Source of the DNA: Flavobacteriales bacterium
Lineage (GTDB): Bacteria; Bacteroidota; Bacteroidia; Flavobacteriales; Flavobacteriaceae
Direction of reading: 5' to 3'
Assembly (NCBI GenBank): GCA_015494775.1
Contig: WGAP01000037.1
Span: 1-5,977 of the forward strand
Length of the DNA: 5,977 nucleotides
In this document: positions 1 to 5,433 of the stretch, piece after piece
How the letters are laid out: every line of letters begins with the position of its first letter
How positions within the stretch are numbered: the stretch's first letter is position 1
Notes under the pieces: model-generated
What the model was told of the DNA's origin: nothing
The model's database searches: none
The model's input: the letters and a program-made list of their open reading frames with translations, nothing else
Translations under genes and position numbers: made by a program

Positions 1-34
1 GAGGCGACCAGCAGGAAGCCCCACGCACGGGCGG

Positions 35-63
35 GCGCGGGCGCGCGGCACGCGCGCCCGCGC
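35..63. repeat. Perfect 13-bp GC hairpin, REP-like
   Basis: Bases 35-47 are the exact reverse complement of 51-63, separated by the three-base loop GCA. All 13 pairs are G-C. No T-run follows on either strand, so this is not a standard intrinsic terminator. Together with the second hairpin 45 bases downstream it resembles a repetitive extragenic palindrome element. Whether it recurs in the genome cannot be seen from one window. Confidence 0.6.
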
Positions 64-107
64 AAAACCACGGCATCCGCCAAGGCGAATATAAGCGGAC
101 AGCCCGG

Positions 108-135
108 TGCCGCACATTGCGTAGCAATGTCGGCA
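108..135. repeat. Bulged hairpin, second REP-like palindrome
   Basis: ACATTGC (114-120) pairs with GCAATGT (124-130) around the loop GTA. After a single bulged C at 113, bases 108-112 pair with 131-135, giving a 12-bp stem in total. No T-tract follows. The pattern of a stem with a bulge next to another hairpin is typical of REP-type intergenic elements. A leader structure or recombination site is possible but has no further support. Confidence 0.5.
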
Positions 136-180
136 GGCGCCCAAAAACAATCCCCAATCCGCGCTAAGCCGCGAATATCT

Positions 181-188
181 TATCTTTG
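181..188 (+). promoter_or_regulatory. Bacteroidetes-type -7 box for the M13 peptidase operon
   Basis: TATCTTTG matches the Bacteroidetes primary sigma factor -7 consensus TAnnTTTG at every fixed position. No convincing -33 TTTG is present at the expected spacing: with a 19-base spacer the tetramer is TCCG. A transcript would begin near position 193 and leave a leader of roughly 14 bases before the ATG at 207. The box contains the TTG at 186-188, which argues against that TTG being the peptidase start codon. Confidence 0.5.
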
Positions 189-206
189 AACGGAAAATTC
201 CGCATT

Positions 207-2270
207 ATGAAAAAATATGCCCTTTCGATTTATTGGGTGATGCCCATTGTTTTTATGGCTTGTTCGGGACGTCAAAAAGACGTTTCCGCTACCGGAAAAC
301 CTGCTTATCACGCCATTCGCACCGAATTTATGGATACCACCGTGCGGCCGCAGGACGATTTCTATGGCTTTGTCAACGGCCGTTGGCAAAAAACGGCGCA
401 AATTCCGCCCGACCGTTCCCGCTGGGGCGCCTTTTCCGAACTGCGCAAACAAACCGATTCGGCCTTGCTGGCCCTGATCAAGCAAAAATCCGATGCCAGT
501 GCCTATGCCAAGGGCACCGACCAACGTAAGGCCTTGGATTATTTTGCAAGCATCATGGACACGGCTACGCGCAGCAAGCAAGGTTTTGCGCCCGCCCTGG
601 GATTTTGGAAAAAAATCGACCGGGTGCATTCCGCCGCATCGCTGCGTAAATTTATGGTGGAAAACGAAACCTATTTCGCTTCGCCTTTTGTGGGCGTTTA
701 TGTGGGCCCGCATATGAAACGAAGCGGTATCAACGTGCTTTATTTGGGTTCGGGCGCCCTGGGTTTGCCCGAGCGGGATTATTACCTTTCGGACGATGCC
801 GATGCCCGCGAAAAACGGGAAAAATACGTCAAACACATTGCCCGCATGTGGGCCTTTACGCCCGAAAAAGAACGCGGTGCCGAGGCGGCGGCCAACGTGA
901 TGAAAATCGAAACGGCCTTGGCCCGGGCCATGCTGAGCAAGGAAGAGCGTCGCAAGCCCGAAAACCGCTACAATCCGCGCAAGGTGAAGGATTTATACCG
1001 GCAGGCGCCGTCGTTCGACTGGCAACAATATTTGAACGACCTGGGTTTGCATACCGATTCGCTTATTCTGAGCCAACCGCGTTATTTGCCGGCCTTTGAA
1101 CAAATTCTGCAAGCGGGCGATTTCCAAGCCGTCCGCGATTACCTGCATTGGACCTATTTGCGCAGCGTGGCGGGCCGGCTTTCGCCCGAGATGTCGGACG
1201 CCAATTGGGAATTTTACGGCCGCACGCTCTACGGCACGCCGCAGCGCCGGCCGTTGGACGAACGGGCTTTGGGCGCCGTCAACGGCGGCATGGGCGATGC
1301 TTTGGGACAAATTTATGTGGAGACCTATTTTCCGCCGCAGGCCAAAAAGACTGCCCTGGAATTGGTGCATTACCTGCAACGGGCCTACAAAAAACGCATC
1401 GACGCCCTGACTTGGATGTCGCCCGAAACCAAGCAAAAGGCCAAGGAAAAGGTGGATAAATTGCTCATCAAAATCGGCTATCCCGACAAGTGGAAAAGCT
1501 ATGCCGATATGGAAATCCGCCCGCCCGCCGAAGGCGGAACTTATTTTTCCAACGCCATGGCCGTGTCGAAATGGCATTTCAAGGATATGATTGGTCGTTT
1601 GGGCAAGCCCGTGGATCGCAGTGAATGGCACATGAACCCGCAAACGGTGAATGCCTACTACAATCCGTCGAACAACGAAATTGTTTTTCCGGCGGCCATT
1701 CTGCAAGCGCCGTTCTTTGACTTCCGGGCCGATGCAGCGGTGAATTTCGGCGGTATCGGTGCGGTCATCGGCCACGAAATTTCCCACGGCTTCGACGACC
1801 AAGGGGCCAAATACGACCCGCAAGGTAATTTCCGTATGTGGTGGAAGCCCGAGGATTTTGCCAATTTCCAAAAATTGGGCGACCGCTTGGCCGCGCAATA
1901 CAGCGCCATCGAAGTCCTGCCCGGCTTGCATATCAATGGCAAATTTACGCTGGGCGAAAATATCGGCGACCTGGGCGGGGTGTTTGCTTCCTTTACGGCC
2001 TTGCAAATGTATTGGGCCGACAAGGGCAAACCCGGCAACATCGACGGCTTTACGCCCGAACAGCGCTACTTTATTTCCTGGGCCACGGTGTGGCGAACCA
2101 AAATGCGCAAGCAGGCCTTGATTAACCAAATCAAAACCGACCCGCATTCGCCGGGTATGGTGCGGGCCTATCAGCCCTTGCGCAATATGAACGCCTTTCA
2201 CCGCGCATTCGACATCAAAGAGGGCGACAAAATGTATTTGGCACCGGATCAACGGGTAAAAATCTGGTAA
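207..2270 (+). CDS. M13 family zinc metallopeptidase (PepO/neprilysin-like), lipoprotein
   Basis: This is a cell-envelope endopeptidase of 687 residues that should cleave peptides with one catalytic zinc ion. The N-terminal M13 domain carries the typical FYGFVNGRW stretch at residues 52-60. The C-terminal catalytic domain has the NAYYNP substrate-binding motif (482-487), the zinc motif HEISH (H523, E524, H527) and the third ligand motif ENIGD (E584, D588). HSP (H647) and R653 correspond to the transition-state and substrate-binding His and Arg of neprilysin. The family's terminal CxxW appears as VKIW, without the cysteine, as is common in bacterial members. The start is ATG 207, which gives a signal peptide ending in FMAC (C19, probable lipidation site). 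The upstream TTG at 186 lies inside the promoter box. Length is normal for the family and all catalytic residues are intact. Its stop overlaps the next start (TAATG), suggesting translational coupling. The physiological substrate is unknown. Confidence 0.95.
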   Translation: MKKYALSIYWVMPIVFMACSGRQKDVSATGKPAYHAIRTEFMDTTVRPQDDFYGFVNGRWQKTAQIPPDRSRWGAFSELRKQTDSALLALIKQKSDASAYAKGTDQRKALDYFASIMDTATRSKQGFAPALGFWKKIDRVHSAASLRKFMVENETYFASPFVGVYVGPHMKRSGINVLYLGSGALGLPERDYYLSDDADAREKREKYVKHIARMWAFTPEKERGAEAAANVMKIETALARAMLSKEERRKPENRYNPRKVKDLYRQAPSFDWQQYLNDLGLHTDSLILSQPRYLPAFEQILQAGDFQAVRDYLHWTYLRSVAGRLSPEMSDANWEFYGRTLYGTPQRRPLDERALGAVNGGMGDALGQIYVETYFPPQAKKTALELVHYLQRAYKKRIDALTWMSPETKQKAKEKVDKLLIKIGYPDKWKSYADMEIRPPAEGGTYFSNAMAVSKWHFKDMIGRLGKPVDRSEWHMNPQTVNAYYNPSNNEIVFPAAILQAPFFDFRADAAVNFGGIGAVIGHEISHGFDDQGAKYDPQGNFRMWWKPEDFANFQKLGDRLAAQYSAIEVLPGLHINGKFTLGENIGDLGGVFASFTALQMYWADKGKPGNIDGFTPEQRYFISWATVWRTKMRKQALINQIKTDPHSPGMVRAYQPLRNMNAFHRAFDIKEGDKMYLAPDQRVKIW

Positions 2271-3019
2271 TGAAACCGCGCAAGGTGGAACTTTTCGGCA
2301 TTCCGGTGGACAACCTGAGCATGGACGAAACCCTGGAAATCATCGATGCGCATATCCGCAGCCGGAAACCCTTGCATCATATTGTGATTAATGCCGGCAA
2401 GGTGGTGGCCATGCAGGACGATGAGGAATTGCGCCGGTCGGTGCTGGCCGCCGATTTGATCAATGCCGACGGGATGTCGGTGGTGTGGGCGTCGCGTTTT
2501 TTGGGCCGGCCGCTCAAAGAGCGGGTGGCGGGCATCGATTTGATGTTGCGGTTGGTGGAGCGGGCGGCACAAAAAGGATACAAGGTTTTTTTGTTCGGTG
2601 CGCGCGAAGAAGTGGTGCGCCGCGTCAGGGATATTTGGGCTGGAAAATACGGGCTGGACATTATTGCCGGCTACCGCAACGGTTATTTCGGTCCCGGAGA
2701 AGAAGCGGAAATCGCCCGTCAAATTGCCGAAAGCGGAGCCGATATATTGTTTGTGGCCATTAGTTCGCCCAAAAAGGAAATTTTCCTGGAAAAATACAAG
2801 GACTTGCTCGGAAAAATTCCGTTTGTGATGGGCGTGGGCGGCAGTTTTGACGTGGTGGCCGGCAAGACCAAACGGGCACCGCGATGGATGCAAAAAGCGG
2901 GTTTGGAATGGTTTTACCGCTTTATACAGGAACCGCGCCGGATGTGGAAACGTTATTTGGTGGGGAATTTCCGGTTTTTGATGTTGATGCTGCGCGAAAA
3001 ATTTGCTCCAAAACACTAA
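2270..3019 (+). CDS. WecG/TagA/CpsF family glycosyltransferase (GT26)
   Basis: The family transfers a sugar such as N-acetylmannosamine or its uronic acid from UDP to a lipid-linked acceptor during synthesis of surface polysaccharide, enterobacterial common antigen or wall teichoic acid. It acts at the cytoplasmic face of the membrane. The 249 residues show the family blocks in order: NAGK (41-44), DG (67-68, with the probable catalytic Asp67), ERVAGID (84-90), FLFGA (107-111), GYF (138-140), SSPKKE (165-170), GVGGSFD (188-194), the AGKTKRAP block (197-204) and GLEWFYR (211-217). The tail is basic and hydrophobic (EPRR at 221-224, then Trp and Arg-rich), and in TagA relatives it mediates membrane association. 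Length is normal. The start ATG overlaps the peptidase stop by one base. No other glycan genes are visible here, so donor and acceptor cannot be assigned; wecG and tagA are both possible names. Confidence 0.93.
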   Translation: MKPRKVELFGIPVDNLSMDETLEIIDAHIRSRKPLHHIVINAGKVVAMQDDEELRRSVLAADLINADGMSVVWASRFLGRPLKERVAGIDLMLRLVERAAQKGYKVFLFGAREEVVRRVRDIWAGKYGLDIIAGYRNGYFGPGEEAEIARQIAESGADILFVAISSPKKEIFLEKYKDLLGKIPFVMGVGGSFDVVAGKTKRAPRWMQKAGLEWFYRFIQEPRRMWKRYLVGNFRFLMLMLREKFAPKH

Positions 3020-3020
3020 G

Positions 3021-3641
3021 GTGAATCAACCGGTTCTCATAACGCATTACAGATTGTTCGTCTTGCTGGCGGATTTGACGATTTGGCTGATATTTTTGTG
3101 GATCAAATGGTTTAATCCCTTGGAGTTTTACGAAATTATCCGCCGGCCTACGGTTTTGTATCATCGCTACAAGGCCAAGGGATTCCGTGTGATGTTTGCG
3201 CGCAAACTCACCACGCACTTGCTTTGGTTGCTTTGGTTGAGCATTTATTTTGCGTCGGGTCAAACGGCCTATCCGCAATGGCCTTTTAGCCGGATGTTGC
3301 TTTTGTTTGCCGGATGGTATTTGGCCGAAATGCTTTTCTTTTGGATAGCAGGAAAGTTTCATCCGGGTTGGCGGGCTTTCCGTTATATGCGTATGTTTTT
3401 TACGCAATATGTGGTTTTTTGGTTGAGTTTTTTGGCCTTTGCCGTGGTTTTTCTGTGGATTCCTCCTCGTTGGGCTTGGATGGCGATGTCGTTGGCTTTT
3501 GTGTTATTGGGGCTTCAATATAATTATAACGTATTGAAAATCGGATACTTGGAATGGAATATTCGCAGGGTCTATATTATTTTGTACCTTTGCACAATGG
3601 AAATTATTCCCATTGCGGTGATTGTTTCCTACCTAATCTGA
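3021..3641 (+). CDS. DUF4271 integral membrane protein
   Basis: Function is unknown. The 206-residue protein is strongly hydrophobic, with about six predicted membrane helices near residues 11-31, 62-80, 91-111, 127-147, 151-169 and 184-206. It is tryptophan-rich (14 Trp). The C-terminal segment YLCTMEIIP (189-197) matches the conserved end of DUF4271 proteins, which in Bacteroidetes commonly lie just upstream of hemD, as here. I chose GTG 3021 as the start: it follows the glycosyltransferase stop by one base, whereas the in-frame TTG at 3003 would overlap that gene and add six residues. The 7-base gap to hemD indicates co-transcription. A role in tetrapyrrole or heme metabolism is only a guess from gene order. 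The gene has a more T-rich composition than its neighbours, as expected from its Phe and Leu content. Confidence 0.85.
   Translation: MNQPVLITHYRLFVLLADLTIWLIFLWIKWFNPLEFYEIIRRPTVLYHRYKAKGFRVMFARKLTTHLLWLLWLSIYFASGQTAYPQWPFSRMLLLFAGWYLAEMLFFWIAGKFHPGWRAFRYMRMFFTQYVVFWLSFLAFAVVFLWIPPRWAWMAMSLAFVLLGLQYNYNVLKIGYLEWNIRRVYIILYLCTMEIIPIAVIVSYLI
3562..3592 (+). promoter_or_regulatory. Internal Bacteroidetes-type promoter for hemD
   Basis: TACCTTTG at 3585-3592, followed by C, fits the -7 consensus TAnnTTTG exactly. TTCG at 3562-3565 is a one-mismatch match to the -33 TTTG, with a 19-base spacer. Transcription would begin near 3597, about 50 bases before the hemD ATG. The box lies inside the DUF4271 gene and coincides with the codons for its conserved LYLC motif, so part of the match could come from the protein sequence rather than from promoter function. 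Confidence 0.5.
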
Positions 3642-3648
3642 CAGGTAT

Positions 3649-4431
3649 ATGAAAAACAAAGAAACGGCGCCCGTTATCAAAAAGGTCAAAAGTATTCTCG
3701 TTTCGCAGCCCAAACCCACCAGTGAAAAGTCTCCTTACTTCAACCTGAGCCAAAAGTTGAAGGTCAAGGTGGATTTCCGGCCGTTTATTCACGTGGAAGG
3801 CGCCACGGTCAAGGAAGTGCGCCGCCAAAAAATCAACCTTTCGGAATACGATTCCGTTATTTTCACTTCGCGTACGGCCATCGATCATTATTTCCGCATT
3901 GCCGACGAAATGCGCTACACCATTCCCAATACCAACCGTTATTTTTGTACATCCGAAGCCATTGCCAAATATTTGGTCAAATACATTGTGTATCGCAAGC
4001 GCCGCATTTTCTTTGGCGACGGCACCATTAAGGGCCTGCGTAGCATTATAAAAAAATATCCCGATGGCCATTTTCTTTTGCCTTCGTCCGACAAACTCAA
4101 ACCCCAGGTACCGGAAATGCTCAACGAGTTGGGCGTGAAGTGGAAATCGGGGATGTTTTTCAAGACCGTGATCAGCGATTTGTCGGACCTGGCCGATGTT
4201 TACTACGATATTTTGGTGTTTTTCAGCCCTTCGGGCATTGAATCCCTTTTTCATAATTTCCCCGACTTCAAACAAAACGACACGCGTATAGCCGTTTTCG
4301 GCAAAAACACCTACCAGGCCGCACTCGACCGTAATTTGCGTGTGGACATCCGCGTTCCTTCGCCCGAAAACCGCTCGATGACCCAAGCCCTGGAAAATTA
4401 TATCAAAATCGCCAACAAACGGCAACGTTAA
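3649..4431 (+). CDS. hemD: Uroporphyrinogen-III synthase, Bacteroidetes-type
   Basis: The enzyme cyclises hydroxymethylbilane to uroporphyrinogen III, inverting ring D, in the cytoplasmic pathway to heme, siroheme and cobalamin. The 260 residues fit a two-domain HemD fold. Segments typical of the Bacteroidetes form are ILVSQPKP (16-23), KSPYF (27-31), FRPFI (43-47), the FTSR motif (72-75) at the end of a strand, the basic block YIVYRKRRIFFGDGT (112-126), FFSPSGIESL (191-200) and IAVFGKNT (214-221). The family has low sequence conservation overall, and this lineage is among the divergent forms, so the call rests on the whole pattern rather than one catalytic residue. The start ATG lies 7 bases after the DUF4271 stop. 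A second promoter inside that gene may allow independent expression. No other heme genes are in view. Confidence 0.9.
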   Translation: MKNKETAPVIKKVKSILVSQPKPTSEKSPYFNLSQKLKVKVDFRPFIHVEGATVKEVRRQKINLSEYDSVIFTSRTAIDHYFRIADEMRYTIPNTNRYFCTSEAIAKYLVKYIVYRKRRIFFGDGTIKGLRSIIKKYPDGHFLLPSSDKLKPQVPEMLNELGVKWKSGMFFKTVISDLSDLADVYYDILVFFSPSGIESLFHNFPDFKQNDTRIAVFGKNTYQAALDRNLRVDIRVPSPENRSMTQALENYIKIANKRQR

Positions 4432-4478
4432 GGGATTGAAAACATTCTAAATTTTTTAAGAAAATAGATGTAATATGT

Positions 4479-4500
4479 GTTACAAATCCTAATTTGTGGC
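4479..4500. promoter_or_regulatory. Dyad upstream of the DUF4382 lipoprotein gene
   Basis: ACAAAT (4482-4487) and ATTTGT (4492-4497) are perfect inverted repeats around CCTA. As RNA, two G-U pairs and a G-C pair would extend this to a 9-bp stem from 4479 to 4500. It lies 46 bases before the lipoprotein ATG in a 114-base AT-rich gap after hemD. It could be an operator or a leader hairpin. The T-run expected of a terminator is absent. I found no full TAnnTTTG box here; the nearest is TATTTG at 4505-4510. Confidence 0.3.
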
Positions 4501-4545
4501 ACGGTATTTGTATGTTGTCCACGTATAACTCAAAAATGTAGTGTT

Positions 4546-5379
4546 ATGAAAAAAGTAGTAGTGGTATTAATTGCTTTGCTCGGTTTGTTCCAACTTTCAA
4601 GCTGTAAAAAGCACAAGGACGGACATGTTGCCGTACAATTGATCGATGATCCCTTTCCGGTACAATTTGTAGCCGAAGTAAATGTAAACATTACCAAAGT
4701 GGAATTGCGCAATGCCGACACCGAAGATTATGTTACCGTCTTCGAAGGCAACGGAAGCTATAATATGGTGGATTTGAACAACGGTGTTACGGCCCAAATC
4801 AGTGCTTCGGATATTCCGGCCGGGACTTATGACAAGGCCCGTATTACGTGGGACGGCGTAACGGTTAAGCTTTCCGACGGACGCGAATTTAATTTCTCGG
4901 CAGGCGCCAATGCCACGGCCGAAGCGGAAATTAAGCCCGAATTTAATTTGACGGCCAATGCCGACGAATCGATTTTGATTGACTTGGATTTGGCCGAAAG
5001 TTTGGACTTGGCCGGGAATTTTGTAAACGGCATTATTTCCAATGTAACGCAAATCCTGGGCATCGACGATTTCGACCCCGATTTCCGCGTTGTTCCCTTG
5101 GCCAATACCGGCGATGTGGAAGGAACCGTGCAATTGCAAAACCAAAGCATTGTGGCCTATGCCACGGTCAAAACCGATTACGATACCGACGGCGATAACC
5201 AACCCGACGATGTAACCACCATTGCCGACGGCCAAGGTCATTTCGTAATCAAAGGTTTGCCGGCGGGCACCTATGAAATCAAAGCCGAAGCCCAAGACGG
5301 CACCGACTATACGGCCGGAACCGTAACCGTGGTGGCCGGACAAACGGTACAGGTAAATCTGTTTGCCGAAGACAATTAA
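4546..5379 (+). CDS. DUF4382 domain lipoprotein with carboxypeptidase-regulatory-like C-terminus
   Basis: This is a probable exported lipoprotein of unknown function, 277 residues long. The signal peptide ends in the lipobox LSSC (C20 lipidated), followed by a charged linker KKHKDG. Residues ~26-185 match the DUF4382 pattern: an opening VAVQLIDDPFP strand, then alternating strands such as VNVNITKVEL, AGTYDKARITWDGV and the SILIDLDLAESL segment. Residues ~189-277 look like a carboxypeptidase regulatory-like beta-sandwich, starting GDVEGTVQL and containing GHFVIKGLPAGTYEIKA. Within it, the Asp-rich loop DYDTDGDNQPDD (211-222) resembles a calcium-binding DxDxDG loop. ATG 4546 is preferred because it begins the signal peptide; the in-frame GTG at 4477 would put 23 unlikely residues before it. 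The gene stands alone and ends before a strong terminator. A cell-surface binding or adhesion role is inference. Confidence 0.82.
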   Translation: MKKVVVVLIALLGLFQLSSCKKHKDGHVAVQLIDDPFPVQFVAEVNVNITKVELRNADTEDYVTVFEGNGSYNMVDLNNGVTAQISASDIPAGTYDKARITWDGVTVKLSDGREFNFSAGANATAEAEIKPEFNLTANADESILIDLDLAESLDLAGNFVNGIISNVTQILGIDDFDPDFRVVPLANTGDVEGTVQLQNQSIVAYATVKTDYDTDGDNQPDDVTTIADGQGHFVIKGLPAGTYEIKAEAQDGTDYTAGTVTVVAGQTVQVNLFAEDN

Positions 5380-5403
5380 TAAACCTTCATTTCCTTTTCC
5401 ATT

Positions 5404-5433
5404 AAAAAGCCGCCCCGAAGGGGCGGTTTTTTT
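5404..5433. terminator. Bidirectional intrinsic terminator between convergent genes
   Basis: CCGCCCC (5410-5416) pairs with GGGGCGG (5420-5426) around the loop GAA. The stem is followed by seven T (5427-5433) on the plus strand and flanked by five A (5404-5408), which give a T-run on the minus strand. It lies 24 bases after the lipoprotein stop. The stop codon of the minus-strand gene (5432-5434) falls in the T-tract, so one hairpin can end both transcripts. Confidence 0.9.

Larger units (their letters stand above)
1..206. other. GC-rich intergenic stretch, no credible gene
   Basis: No gene is supported here. Frame 1 is open from position 1 to a TGA at 187-189. Its translation is low-complexity, rich in Ala, Arg and Gly, and runs straight through a perfect palindrome, so it is most likely non-coding or the very end of something outside the window. 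The first ~65 bases are extremely rich in G and C, unlike the neighbouring genes. Two hairpins and a promoter box in this stretch are listed separately. Confidence 0.6.

Noticed and set aside
35..63. Intrinsic terminator of an upstream gene
   Set aside because: The stem is strong but neither side has a T-run; AAAACC follows on the plus strand and a GC-rich sequence on the minus strand.
1..189. Open frame in frame 1 running from the left edge to TGA at 187-189
   Set aside because: The translation is low-complexity Ala/Arg/Gly sequence across a perfect palindrome, with no recognisable domain.
993..2252. Long antisense open frame (419 codons) opposite the M13 peptidase gene
   Set aside because: It is in register with the sense codons, so its stops could arise only from sense TTA, CTA or TCA codons, which this gene avoids in that span. 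The sense strand has full M13 motifs and the antisense product resembles nothing.
3003..3020. TTG 3003 as start of the DUF4271 gene
   Set aside because: It overlaps the glycosyltransferase C-terminus. GTG 3021, one base after that stop, gives normal operon spacing and keeps the whole first membrane helix.
3604..4425. Antisense open frame opposite hemD; similar frames opposite the glycosyltransferase (2249-3016) and the lipoprotein (4597-5343)
   Set aside because: All are in the same codon register as the real gene and are explained by the same lack of TTA, CTA and TCA codons. It is a codon-bias effect, not a set of overlapping genes.
4441..4470. Terminator after hemD
   Set aside because: There is an A/T-rich run including six T, but no GC-rich inverted repeat precedes it.
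4477..4545. GTG 4477 as start of the lipoprotein gene
   Set aside because: It would place 23 residues ahead of an otherwise perfect lipoprotein signal peptide (MKK, hydrophobic core, LSSC) and would begin at the edge of the dyad.
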